Assembly: GCA_947492105.1 (NCBI GenBank)
Contig: CANLMN010000002.1
Coordinates: 181,940-245,939, forward strand
From: an uncultured Aquimarina sp.
GTDB lineage: Bacteria; Bacteroidota; Bacteroidia; Flavobacteriales; Flavobacteriaceae
DNA: 64,000 bases
Reading direction: 5' to 3'
The position numbers and the translations under genes are program-made. A model generated the notes under the pieces. The model saw only the letters and a program-made list of their open reading frames with translations. It was not told where the DNA came from and did no database searches. Below are positions 16,916-25,543 of the stretch, one piece after another (the first letter of the stretch is position 1; the number at the start of each line of letters is the position of its first letter).

Positions 16916-17593
16916 ATGGAAGAAACAGGATTAGTAATAGACAAGCCAGAAGTACCACAGACATTTCATCAATTAGGAATTTTAGTCCTTGATGGTAGTG
17001 GCTCAATGTCTAGGAAAGGTAGGCAAGGACTCACCAAAGCTCAGGAGGTCGAATTAGGTATGAAAGAAATGTTTTCTAGATTTGATGCTAGCAGAGTGAA
17101 AAATAATTTCTCCTTTTCATGTGTGAAATTTGACACTTCAGCATCAACTTCATTACATCCTACTATGTTTAGAGATTTAGATTATTTCAATGAAGATTTT
17201 AACCCTTTAAGCGGAAAAGGTGGCGGAACTCATATTTTTGATGGATTGTCAGAAGCCAAAAAAATTGCTGACAACTTCTTAAGTAATGCACCTCCGGATG
17301 GAGTAAAGCATAGTGTCGTCATATTATTAATGTCAGACGGTATCTGTTTTGAACCTAATACCACAAAAACTATTGCTCACGATATTAAACAGGAAAATAG
17401 CATTGATATAGCCTGCGCTTATTTAGCCGAGATTGGGGATAGTGATCAAGAAGTTAGTGAAACTAAAAACTTGATGCAAGAGCTAGCTACCAATCCTGTT
17501 TCTTATTACGCAACAGTTTATGACGGAGAGACATTGAGAAAGTTTTTTGAACGCTCAATCAGTCAATCATCTGGAATAGGTAAATTAGGATAA
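16916..17593 (+). CDS. VWA-domain protein, TerY-like (cassette gene 1)
   Basis: 225 residues, essentially one von Willebrand A domain. The MIDAS metal site is complete: Asp26-x-Ser28-x-Ser30 in VLDGSGSM, Thr105 in GKGGGTHIFDG, and Asp141 in LLMSDG. It has no signal peptide, so cytoplasmic. Length and features match TerY-type VWA proteins, which scaffold a PP2C phosphatase and a kinase. The PP2C gene starts one base after its stop; gene order VWA-PP2C-kinase is the TerY-P triad order known from Ter-associated stress and phage-defence loci. Assignment to TerY rather than another VWA family is by context. Confidence 0.8.
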   Translation: MEETGLVIDKPEVPQTFHQLGILVLDGSGSMSRKGRQGLTKAQEVELGMKEMFSRFDASRVKNNFSFSCVKFDTSASTSLHPTMFRDLDYFNEDFNPLSGKGGGTHIFDGLSEAKKIADNFLSNAPPDGVKHSVVILLMSDGICFEPNTTKTIAHDIKQENSIDIACAYLAEIGDSDQEVSETKNLMQELATNPVSYYATVYDGETLRKFFERSISQSSGIGKLG

Positions 17594-17594
17594 T

Positions 17595-18473
17595 ATGAAT
17601 ATTTACAACTCATTATTATCAGCTCATTCTGTAACTGAAAAAAGCACAAATGAAGATTTCATTTCTAGTTTTAAAAATGATAAATTAAATTTCAAAGGAG
17701 TCATTCTTGGTGACGGCATTGGTTCACATTTCAAACCCGAATTAGGTTCAAAATTTTGTGTCTCCGAGTTAGTGAATTTACTTGAGGAATGCGAATCAAC
17801 AAATGACTTGAACTACAATTTGCTATTTGAAAAGGTTTCAAATTCTTTGAAAAAAAAATATGCAGACACCAGTAATGATATAGAGTTCACTCAAGCATTT
17901 GGCACAACACTCATCTGTATTCTTGAATTTAAAGATAAATTTATCATTGCATATATCGGCAATGGTTCAGTTTGGCATTTGAGAGGTAATTTCCCAGTAC
18001 TCATAAACAAACAAAGATATTTACCTTGGAGTGCACTAAATTTATTAAACCCGCATACAATTGACGAAGGAGGGAAAGAAGTTCTCTATAAATTTTTTGC
18101 TTTAAAATCTTCAGATAAACAAATCGAACCAAGCATTATAACAATATCTAAAGACAATTCCTTATTCGGAGATTTAATTATAGCAACAACTGACGGGTTA
18201 TACAGCAATGATCACATCCCTATTGCAAAAGATGGCGATGGCGGTTTGTGGATAGGTGGTGAAATGAAAATGGAATTACTATTTAATTCTTTAAAAGAAT
18301 TTTCAAAAAGCAAAGAACTTACTAATGACCATTTAAAAAACATTCTTAAATCTTATACGACACAAATTAAAGAACAGAAACTGTTAGACGATGACACAAC
18401 ATTTGGCATAATCTACACAGGAAAAGCAATTGAATATCAAAAAATACAGAATGAAAAAAATACAGATACTTAA
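17595..18473 (+). CDS. PP2C-type serine/threonine phosphatase (cassette gene 2)
   Basis: 292 residues. PP2C metal motifs in order: N19-E20-D21 (KSTNEDF), Asp40-Gly41 in ILGDGIGSH, Asp200-Gly in ATTDGLYSND, and the acidic run Asp265-267 in LLDDDTTFG. The core between is PP2C-like though the loop LRGNFPVLINKQRYLPW is unusual. It should remove phosphate from Ser/Thr residues placed by the kinase encoded next. One base separates it from the VWA gene, and its 3' end overlaps the kinase start by 23 bases: one transcript. Confidence 0.82.
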   Translation: MNIYNSLLSAHSVTEKSTNEDFISSFKNDKLNFKGVILGDGIGSHFKPELGSKFCVSELVNLLEECESTNDLNYNLLFEKVSNSLKKKYADTSNDIEFTQAFGTTLICILEFKDKFIIAYIGNGSVWHLRGNFPVLINKQRYLPWSALNLLNPHTIDEGGKEVLYKFFALKSSDKQIEPSIITISKDNSLFGDLIIATTDGLYSNDHIPIAKDGDGGLWIGGEMKMELLFNSLKEFSKSKELTNDHLKNILKSYTTQIKEQKLLDDDTTFGIIYTGKAIEYQKIQNEKNTDT

Positions 18474-20022
18474 TTCACTTTCTACAAATCTACACCATGA
18501 ATTTACTAAAGTAACATCTGTTGAAATTGAAAACAATCCAATTGCAGAAGGCGCTTTTGGTGCAGTATATATATGTAATTCTTTGAATGGCATTCCTACT
18601 TTAATCCCTCAAGTAATAAAAATATTTAAAGAGAACCAAAACAACAAACAAGACCACAATTTTGATACCATTCAAAAATTTCAAAAAAAAATATCTTTAG
18701 AAAACTATAATTTAGCAAAATTAATTACTGAAGAATATCCTTCACTAAAAGGTGTCCCTCAATTTAGTTTTATTGGCAATCTGAACGGCAAAAAGGTAAG
18801 AGGTTTTTCGTCAACTAATTTAAAAAAAATTGGCTTTGAAGAATTCATAGATATCCTAGAAAAACCTCACCTCTTATCCTCTTACCAAAAAATGAGCATA
18901 GATAAAAAAATGCTGCTTGCTTATCATTTAGTCTCAGGTTTCAAAACATTACAGAAAATGTTTTTTATTCATGCCGATTTAAAACCAGAAGCCTTATTTA
19001 TTAACACTAACACTAACGAATGTGCTATAATTGATTTTGATAGTGGTGCTATATCAGAAAATGCAAATGACGAACCAAATGTTTGGGGTTCTCCGAATGA
19101 TTGGATTGCTCCAGAAATTTGGGAACAATTAAAGCAAACAAGCTCGGCTGGGTTACAAAAAACAAAAGTAAATCTACTCTCAGATTTATGGTCAGTAGCT
19201 ATTGGAGTTCATTATATTTTGACCACGACACATCCGCTGTTTTATTTAAAGGAATTAAGTCCCAGAGTTACAAATCAATATTTCTCAAAATATAAATGGC
19301 CAAATATAAACGAACTTGAAAGTTATTTCAATCAGAATAATTCATCAATTTATAACCCAATAAAAACCTGGCTTCAAAACACTTTACACCATTCCATATT
19401 TACAGAACTAGAGAAAACAATAAATTATGGATATAACAATCCTATCCATAGAACAACATACAATGAATGGGAAAAAGTTTTAAAATCGGCTCAAGAACCT
19501 CCAACCATAATTTTTTTCAAAAGTGACAGATTTTCTATACTCAAAGGTATTCCAGTTCATATTAAATGGTATGTAAAGAATGCATATAAGATTGAATTAA
19601 ATCTGGGAATTGGGGAGGTTTTAGCAAAAGACAAAAAAAAACTCCATCTCAATGATAACACAAGACTACGATTAACAGCTACTGGACATTTCGGTTCTGT
19701 ACATGAAGAAATTTCCATTTCTGTGTTTCCTACTCCAATTATTACGTCACTTTCAGTCCCTAGCCCTGACCTTAGTCATAAAGTTATTTTGAAAATTGAG
19801 ACACCAAAATTTGATCTAAAAAAAACAAGTTCAGTAAACATAATCAATACGATCAATTTATGCGTTCACAAAACTGAAAATATCCAATATTCGCAAAATA
19901 TAATATTTCCTATAACTGAAATAAAAAAAATAAAAAGAGAACTTAATCAACAAACTTTAAAATACAAATTTTTAATGGCTTATGGAAAAATTAAAAACAG
20001 ACTCCCACAACTTAACAGATGA
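18451..20022 (+). CDS. Ser/Thr protein kinase with C-terminal Ig-like region (cassette gene 3)
   Basis: 523 residues from ATG 18451 (a TTG at 18430 is possible). Gly-rich loop AEGAFGAVY (33-40), Lys57 in VIKIF, catalytic loop HADLKPEALFIN with Asp176 and Lys178, and DFD (195-197) for DFG. The metal-binding Asn five residues after the catalytic Asp is Ala181, and R of HRD is Ala175, so activity may be reduced or atypical. Past the lobe (IAPEIWEQL, LLSDLWSVAIGVHYIL) residues ~350-430 are a beta-sandwich region (IPVHIKWYVKNAYKIELNLG). No zinc ribbon of the TerK type is seen. Its end overlaps the next gene by 41 bases. Confidence 0.8.
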   Translation: MKKIQILNSLSTNLHHEFTKVTSVEIENNPIAEGAFGAVYICNSLNGIPTLIPQVIKIFKENQNNKQDHNFDTIQKFQKKISLENYNLAKLITEEYPSLKGVPQFSFIGNLNGKKVRGFSSTNLKKIGFEEFIDILEKPHLLSSYQKMSIDKKMLLAYHLVSGFKTLQKMFFIHADLKPEALFINTNTNECAIIDFDSGAISENANDEPNVWGSPNDWIAPEIWEQLKQTSSAGLQKTKVNLLSDLWSVAIGVHYILTTTHPLFYLKELSPRVTNQYFSKYKWPNINELESYFNQNNSSIYNPIKTWLQNTLHHSIFTELEKTINYGYNNPIHRTTYNEWEKVLKSAQEPPTIIFFKSDRFSILKGIPVHIKWYVKNAYKIELNLGIGEVLAKDKKKLHLNDNTRLRLTATGHFGSVHEEISISVFPTPIITSLSVPSPDLSHKVILKIETPKFDLKKTSSVNIINTINLCVHKTENIQYSQNIIFPITEIKKIKRELNQQTLKYKFLMAYGKIKNRLPQLNR

Positions 20023-21487
20023 AAATTTAAAAAACAACAAATTAGAGAGATTTCTGATTTTTAGTTCAGGAGCTAATTTTAATATACTGAAACATTGCCC
20101 CGAAGAGTCAAATAAATTCGCTAGTATCGGTGCAACAATTTTTTTGACAGCAACATTAGCTGCTTTGAGTGGCGGCTATGCTTTTAATTTTGTTTTTGAA
20201 AACGTAATTATTTCTTCATTATTTGGAGTTTTCTGGGGAATTATAATTTATAATTTGGATAGATACATCGTAATGAGCTTAAAAAAAGGAAACTCAGAAA
20301 AGCTATCTATAATTATAAAAGAAACGGATACTATTACGAAAAGATCAATGATTTATGACAAAATAAGTAACTCAACGAATACTTTTCTAATGGCTTTACC
20401 TAGAATAATTATCGCTATAATAATTGCGCTAACAGTTTCTAAACCAATTGAACTAAGGTTATTTAACAAAACAATTGAAAAAGAATTAGCCAATATAGGA
20501 ACAAATGATATTTCCGAATTTGAAATTAAATTTAAAGATGAAATAGATGGTTTAAACCAAAAAATAAATCAATTAAATGAAAAAGAATCCAATGAGAAAA
20601 AGAATATTTATAAAAACAACCCAGTATATCAAAATAAACTAAATCTAATTAAAAAAAATGAATCTCAAATTGATACCATTAATACTACCATAAAAACAAA
20701 CGAAAGTATAATAGCTAAAAATAAACACTTGGCAACTGGTTATAAAAATGTGATAAAATACCATTCTGATGACACTCCATATACTTCAAAAGAACCATAT
20801 AAGTATTGGACTAATAATCAAAAAGCAAGGACAAAGTCTAGTGAAAACAAAAGCCTTAAAAAAAGAAAAACAGAATTACAAGCCGAACAATCACAAATTA
20901 AATTTGAGCTGAAAGGAATTGAAGCTGATTTCAAAGAAAGTATTGGTAATACAACTCTAAAATATAATTTAAGTAGAAAACCAATACAAGAACAAATTAC
21001 TAATAAAAATAAAAGTTACTCTACTGATTTGGCAATTTGGAAAGAAAAAGTAAGAGCAAGCACAGATTTACTTTCTCAATTAGAAGCATTGGGCAATATA
21101 ACAGAAAAAAAAGATGCTGCTTATTGGTCCAGCTTTTTAATAACATTACTTTTCATTTCACTAGAAATAGCCCCCATAATAGTTAAATTATTAACCAGAA
21201 GAGGGCCTTATGATGAGTTAATAGATCGTATTGAATATGAATATTTCATCAATCAACAAGAAGCTATTTCTAAAATAAACTCTAAGGTTAATACCATATT
21301 AGAAAAAATAAAAGATATTTCAAAACTTGAAGGGCAGATGTTTCTACAAGTGGAACAACAAAAACTAGATGCTGAATTAAAATCCAACGAATCTCTACTA
21401 AATGATATTGCAGAAAAACAGGCACATCTAGCTAAATTAAGTATCAATAAATGGTATGAAAACGAATTGATTAAAACCTCTCAGTAA
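19982..21487 (+). CDS. DUF4407 membrane coiled-coil protein (cassette gene 4)
   Basis: 501 residues. N-terminal FSSGANFNILKHCP and IGATIFLTATLAALSGGYAF then NLDRYIVMSL are typical of DUF4407 proteins. TM helices at about 47-68, 76-94, 134-154 and a fourth near 380-400 (WSSFLITLLFISLEIAPIIV). Between TM3 and TM4 lies a ~210-residue coiled coil (EIKFKDEIDGLNQKINQLNEKE onward), and a second, shorter coil follows TM4. The 41-base overlap with the kinase gene ties it to the cassette. Inference: membrane sensor or effector controlled by the kinase/phosphatase pair. This gene's codons look AT-rich, as for the whole cassette. Confidence 0.8.
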   Translation: MEKLKTDSHNLTDENLKNNKLERFLIFSSGANFNILKHCPEESNKFASIGATIFLTATLAALSGGYAFNFVFENVIISSLFGVFWGIIIYNLDRYIVMSLKKGNSEKLSIIIKETDTITKRSMIYDKISNSTNTFLMALPRIIIAIIIALTVSKPIELRLFNKTIEKELANIGTNDISEFEIKFKDEIDGLNQKINQLNEKESNEKKNIYKNNPVYQNKLNLIKKNESQIDTINTTIKTNESIIAKNKHLATGYKNVIKYHSDDTPYTSKEPYKYWTNNQKARTKSSENKSLKKRKTELQAEQSQIKFELKGIEADFKESIGNTTLKYNLSRKPIQEQITNKNKSYSTDLAIWKEKVRASTDLLSQLEALGNITEKKDAAYWSSFLITLLFISLEIAPIIVKLLTRRGPYDELIDRIEYEYFINQQEAISKINSKVNTILEKIKDISKLEGQMFLQVEQQKLDAELKSNESLLNDIAEKQAHLAKLSINKWYENELIKTSQ

Positions 21488-22104
21488 TTTATAAAATCGC
21501 AGATCATAGTAGCCACATTATCGGCTCTGGATCTGACAGAAGTTCAATGAGTTTTTTTATTCTATAATCAAAGTGCATCGAGTTTAAAAACAATCGTAAT
21601 TAAAAAAATCCTTAGAACAGAAAAGAGTAAAACAAAACACCCTCTTATCAAAACACTACAACAGCTTCTTCAAGAACATGAATTTCAGATATTTGAATTC
21701 CAAACACATGTAAATGGTCATGAATAGTCCTAAATTGTAGCGGTTAATCACGTTTCCCCCTCATCAAAACCTGATTACCCCCCGATTCTGAGAGCACAAA
21801 ACTCCTATAAACATCTATTAATAGATAAGTTTTGCAAAAACTCCATGAATCAAATTATAATTGATCACGATTAATACCTGAACCCTATGCACAAAAAAAT
21901 GAGGTCTTCCCAGCTAATTATTGACGCAGTGGCAACAAAATTCTGTCCCTAGAAATCAAGATATCCATGCTATCGCTGGTATACCAAAATTTATTGATAC
22001 TCTTTTGACGCCTAAAAGCTATGAACTAACAACCTATTCGCTTGGCAAAAAAGCTGCAAGTGACTGTGAAGATCTGGGCGCTAGAGTGATGAATGTCGGA
22101 AATG
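21488..22104 (+). other. decayed stretch after the cassette
   Basis: No intact gene. Translation in several frames gives broken protein-like pieces: around 21590-21725 (KTLQQLLQEHEFQIFEFQTHV), around 21745-21870 (VNHVSPSSKPDYPPILRAQ, HLLIDKFCKNS), and an ORF from 21921 (QWQQNSVPRNQDIHAIAGIP ... DCEDLGARVMNVGN) whose last codons and stop come from the adjoining family B repeat at 22105. A gene was probably cut by the repeat and then degraded; its family is not recognisable. Confidence 0.35.
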
Positions 22105-22265
22105 ATACCAGTTAAAATGCAATTATAGGCTAAAATAATTGAACTATTTTTCGCTAGTTTGAGCTATAAAATTCAAGCATAGCCTTAGTTACGATTTAAT
22201 TTTTTAGCGAAAAAATAGTAAAAAAAGAACCGAATTATTAGCCTGTAATTATTTTTTAAATGGTT
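22105..22265. repeat. palindromic repeat family B, copy B1
   Basis: About 161 bp: ATACCAGTTAAAATG at the left end, ATTTTTTAAATGGTTT at the right end, arms that pair imperfectly over most of their length (TTCGCTAG vs TAGCGAAA), and the centre AAGCATAGCCTTAGTTACG. Same orientation as B2 and B3, opposite to B4-B6. Confidence 0.85.
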
Positions 22266-22276
22266 TAAAATAGAAA

Positions 22277-22501
22277 TTATTCATCTCCTTCGCTAAGTAA
22301 GCACATAATATCGTTTTGATCCAAAATATCTAATAGGTTCTCAAAACACAAAACAGTAAAACCTTCTCTTCTTTGAAGTTTTACGGTTCCTTCTTTTACA
22401 AGCTCTCCTAGGGTTGCATACTGATGCTTATACATAAACTCTTGGAGTGCTTTAGAAATGGGTAATTTCTCTATGGATTTGTTTAAAATTGCTGTTGACA
22501 T
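22277..22501 (-). CDS. small protein resembling the RNA polymerase alpha C-terminal domain
   Basis: 74 residues. The segment IEKLPISKALQEFMYKHQYATLGELVKEG follows the alpha-CTD pattern (L-x-x-S-x-x-x-x-x-L ... I/A-T-L/I-G-E-L) of a helix-hairpin-helix fold, then VKLQRREGFTVLCFENLLDIL. No signal or TM. Such isolated alpha-CTD-like proteins may bind DNA or RNA polymerase; that role is inferred. Stands alone between repeat B1 and tRNA-Asp. Confidence 0.6.
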   Translation of the reverse strand: MSTAILNKSIEKLPISKALQEFMYKHQYATLGELVKEGTVKLQRREGFTVLCFENLLDILDQNDIMCLLSEGDE

Positions 22502-22842
22502 AAGGGCAGTTTTTTTTTATTTACAAGCCAAATATAATGCCACCAAATATATTTCTATATTTTTTATGATTTTCATAACATTCACTGTCAGCATTTTAAC
22601 ACTTTATCTGACACAAAAAAACACTATCCCTTTGTTTACACGCTCTTTTGCACTTCTTTTACATCTATAGAATTCGCTACACGAAATAGTACGTATATAG
22701 CATACACACCAACAGCTATTATTTGTTTGTAGCCAAACTCCACACAACCGAGACTTTTTTCTACACAACAAATCAGTTTACTTGATCTTGTTGTGACATT
22801 CTATAAGTTTCGAAAAAAAGCTAGGGATGAATTACCAAAAAC
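22502..22842. other. 341-bp intergenic, nothing recognised
   Basis: Between the start of the small alpha-CTD-like gene and the terminator of tRNA-Asp. It should hold the promoter of the minus-strand gene. No repeat copy, open frame or hairpin of note was found. Confidence 0.4.
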
Positions 22843-22883
22843 AACAAACCTCACTAAATAATACTATTTGTGAGGCTTTGTTT
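22843..22883 (-). terminator. terminator of tRNA-Asp
   Basis: On the minus strand, CAAAGCCTCAC pairs with GTGAGGTTTG and is followed by TTGTTTTTGG. The arms lie at about 22869-22883 and 22843-22854, just after the tRNA in its direction of transcription. Confidence 0.65.
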
Positions 22884-22905
22884 TAAATTTATACACTTAA
22901 AAAAG

Positions 22906-22979
22906 CGGTCTGGACGGGACTCGAACCCGCGACCCCCTGCGTGACAGGCAGATATTCTAACCAACTGAACTACCAGACC
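22906..22979 (-). tRNA. tRNA-Asp (GTC)
   Basis: 74 nt on the minus strand. Acceptor stem GGTCTGG/CCAGACC, D-loop AGTTCAGTTGGTTAGAAT, anticodon loop CTGTCAC with GTC, T-arm GCGGGTTCGAGTCCCGT, discriminator G. CCA is not encoded. A flavobacterial promoter lies at 22994-23025 and a terminator follows. Confidence 0.95.
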
Positions 22980-22993
22980 GTTTATTACGGTGG

Positions 22994-23025
22994 CAAATAT
23001 ACGTACTATTTCTTATCTTTTGCAA
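22994..23025 (-). promoter_or_regulatory. promoter of tRNA-Asp
   Basis: Minus strand: TTG (23023-23025), 21-base spacer, TATATTTG (22994-23001), a full match to the Bacteroidota TAnnTTTG -7 element with proper spacing, ending 14 bases before the tRNA. Confidence 0.7.
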
Positions 23026-23098
23026 CTAAATTATAAGAGATTAATTTTATCTCTTATAATTACAGCTACAGTTACTACAAATCAATTTTTTACACTCC

Positions 23099-24448
23099 TT
23101 ATTGTCCCTCCAAAACAACAATCTTTTTGGAAACTATTGTATCCCCAACCTGCACTTGACAAATATAAACCCCTGCTCTTTCAAAAATATTCTTTTTTGG
23201 AGAGAGTTTTTCCAGTTCTTCAAAACTTGTATAAGTACTATTATCAACAACATGCCCCGCAACATCAAATAAACGTATGTGGATACCCTCCTTTGAGGGC
23301 AGTGTGCTTGTTATATAAAAAGGTTGATGTAACTTGATTGGATTTGGATATACTGTCAATTTTTTTCCCTTGTATATCAATGGGTTATTTGATGATAATG
23401 TTGGACTTCTTTCGTTGAGAATACCGAACAAAAACTGTGTCATCCTTGATGCCACATCTGCATATATCCTAGTACCATCTGGAGTATGCACGCCATGTCC
23501 TCTATCCTCAAAGGCCATTAATTCTACTCGGGCTCCTTTGAGTAATGCATGATCGTATATTGCTTTGCTCCCATACACTTTCTCTAACTGTGTTTGATCT
23601 CCTCCAAAAGGTTTACCGCATTCAAAAGGAACTTGTTGATCATCTCTACTATGAAACAACAAAGTAGCTGCATTACTTTTGCCATCTATAAATGAGAGAT
23701 CCCCTAGTGCTCCAGCAAACGCAACAACTCCGTTGGCCTTTCCTGAGAATTCTTGATGACCTCCTATACAATCTAAGCAATCTAAATCTGGTATATCAAA
23801 GGTTTCAAAATCGTTTACCCCATCAGGACTATATTGATACACCGTTTCTTTTGTTCCTGCTGTTCTTTCTTCATCTTCTAGGTAATTATGATGCAGTGCA
23901 ATCATCCCCCCTGCACTTATCCCTACTATGTACACCTTACTAGGATCAATTCTATAGGTTAACGCATTTGCTCTCAAAAAACGAATTGCTGTTCTAGAGT
24001 CTTGCACCCCTCTATACAAAGCCCTCTGCGAAGCTCCTCTATCCATAACATTGATCCCTAATCGGTAATCAATCGCAGCAACTACGTATCCTTTTTGGGC
24101 ATAAGTAGTTGCTAATGTTTTTACATCTCCAAGATGTCTTGAACCCTGTGCAAAACCTCCTCCAAAACAGATAACTAATACTGGCCTGTTGTCAACCTTA
24201 TCATCTACAGGTTCATAAACATCCATATACAAATCTACAGGGACTGACGTGTGCTCTTGGACATTTGAGTTTTTGGGTAAAAACTGATGATTCGTTGAGG
24301 GTATCGGTTGCAATGCACCGCTACTGTATAAGATACTAGAAGTTTCTTTTACCTCTTCGAATAGATCATCTACATAACGCTGACCGTATGATATGCTTGA
24401 CATTGCTATCATAATGCACGCACCAATTGTTTTTGTTATTTTAAGCAT
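23099..24448 (-). CDS. secreted alpha/beta hydrolase (esterase-like) with type IX sorting tail
   Basis: 449 residues. Signal MLKITKTIGACIMIAMSSISYG. The alpha/beta hydrolase core includes VLVICFGGGFAQGSR (oxyanion hole region), DYRLGI, and the nucleophile elbow VGISAGG with Ser in GxSxG, later LLFHSRDDQQVPF (acid) and FEDRGHGVH (catalytic His). The C-terminal ~80 residues are a T9SS type A tail (KLTVYPNPIKLHQPFYI ... AGVYICQVQVGD). It should be exported and probably surface-released; likely an esterase/lipase acting on an extracellular ester, exact substrate unknown. Family A repeat A3 lies 22 bases upstream of its start. Confidence 0.88.
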   Translation of the reverse strand: MLKITKTIGACIMIAMSSISYGQRYVDDLFEEVKETSSILYSSGALQPIPSTNHQFLPKNSNVQEHTSVPVDLYMDVYEPVDDKVDNRPVLVICFGGGFAQGSRHLGDVKTLATTYAQKGYVVAAIDYRLGINVMDRGASQRALYRGVQDSRTAIRFLRANALTYRIDPSKVYIVGISAGGMIALHHNYLEDEERTAGTKETVYQYSPDGVNDFETFDIPDLDCLDCIGGHQEFSGKANGVVAFAGALGDLSFIDGKSNAATLLFHSRDDQQVPFECGKPFGGDQTQLEKVYGSKAIYDHALLKGARVELMAFEDRGHGVHTPDGTRIYADVASRMTQFLFGILNERSPTLSSNNPLIYKGKKLTVYPNPIKLHQPFYITSTLPSKEGIHIRLFDVAGHVVDNSTYTSFEELEKLSPKKNIFERAGVYICQVQVGDTIVSKKIVVLEGQ

Positions 24449-24470
24449 TTTCTTATGATTTGTTTTTTAC

Positions 24471-24627
24471 ACCAATATAGTTCTATGACAGCGTATATCG
24501 ACTTGTTTTTTTCTCTTTAGATGCCTTGCTTCTATACCCCATAGCTAAGACTACACCATATAATCACGGTGTTTTTACATAAAAAAAACAGTATCTTCTA
24601 TACGAATTTATATACTCAAATTGGTAT
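24471..24627. repeat. palindromic repeat family A, copy A3
   Basis: ACACCAATATAG at the left and CAAATTGGTAT at the right; contains GTATATCGACTTG, ATGCCTTG, ATAGCTAAGACTA, ATCACGGTGTTTTTACAT and GAATTTATATAC. It lies just upstream of the esterase gene, in its promoter region. Confidence 0.8.
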
Positions 24628-24948
24628 TAGTGTTTAGGTTCTTTATCAAAATTACTGATTTTGGAGAGAAAACATCAACAGTTTATAGCATCATAACATA
24701 CTATTAACTTGCAACAAGTCGCTTAATCCCATAAAAACTACTGTTATAGATTTGATCAAACTCAAAAGTGCTTTTGAATCCTCAAAATTTGTGTCAAAAT
24801 ATTCCCTGACACAACCGCTCCCATTCTATTATCATTAGTATCAATTTGCAGTCATTTGTTACCTCAAAAATGCATTTTATTTTATTTTTTTGTCAAAATG
24901 GTTTTAAAAAACTTAAGACATACCCTCCAAGCAACATGTTCCTGTCTT
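24628..24948. other. 321-bp intergenic between repeats A3 and A4, nothing recognised
   Basis: AT-rich with no usable open frame. No terminator-like stem or promoter match was found. Confidence 0.4.
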
Positions 24949-25110
24949 ACACAAAATTAGCTATATAATGTCACATATCTACTTATCCTTTTTCCATCTA
25001 AACACCTTGTTCATATATCCCATAGCTAAGGCTATGCAATAACATCACGGTGTTTTTACATAAAAAAACAACAGTGTCATTAACACGAATTTATATACCC
25101 AAATTTGTAT
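24949..25110. repeat. palindromic repeat family A, copy A4
   Basis: ACACAAAATTAGCTATATAATGTC at the left (ATAATGTC part matches A5), core CATAGCTAAGGCTATGC, ATCACGGTGTTTTTACAT, and ATTTATATACCCAAATTTGTAT at the right. It abuts copy B2 directly. Confidence 0.8.
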
Positions 25111-25111
25111 T

Positions 25112-25274
25112 ATACCAGTTAAAATGTAATCGTAGACTAAAACAATTTGAACTATTTTTTGCTAGTTTGAGTTATAAAATTCAAGCATAGCCTTAGCTAC
25201 GATATAATTTTATAGCGAAAAAATAGTAGAAAAAGAACCGAATTATGAGCCTGTGATTATTTTTTAACTGGTAT
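25112..25274. repeat. palindromic repeat family B, copy B2
   Basis: 163 bp from ATACCAGTTAAAATG to TTTTTTAACTGGTAT, with TAGACTAAAAC..., CAAGCATAGCCTTAGCTACG at the centre and AATTATGAGCCTGTG in the right arm. Begins one base after A4 ends. Confidence 0.85.
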
Positions 25275-25543
25275 TACTCATTACCACATTTGACAACAAA
25301 TAATCTCTCAAATTTATGTATGCTTTTTTTGCTAATATATTACACAAAACTGTTTTCAAAACTGTAACATGCAGATTTAAAAATAGTTCTATGCAATACA
25401 ATTTTTGAGCAATTTTCCTTTTTAGAAAAATCTCCAAAACATCAATAAATTAATCCTTGGCAAAAACAAAAAACACCGTTATTTTTTGGGAGATAGCCAC
25501 TATTTATTTAGTATATTCGGTTCTCAAAACAATAAATCAAATT

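Noticed and set aside
16916-21487. Type VI secretion regulatory kinase/phosphatase set
   Set aside because: No T6SS structural genes are nearby and no FHA protein is present; the VWA protein and gene order fit TerY-P better.
21921-22115. 64-codon frame as an intact gene
   Set aside because: Its end and stop lie in repeat B1, it lacks a RBS, and surrounding frames carry broken protein-like pieces, so I treat it as debris.
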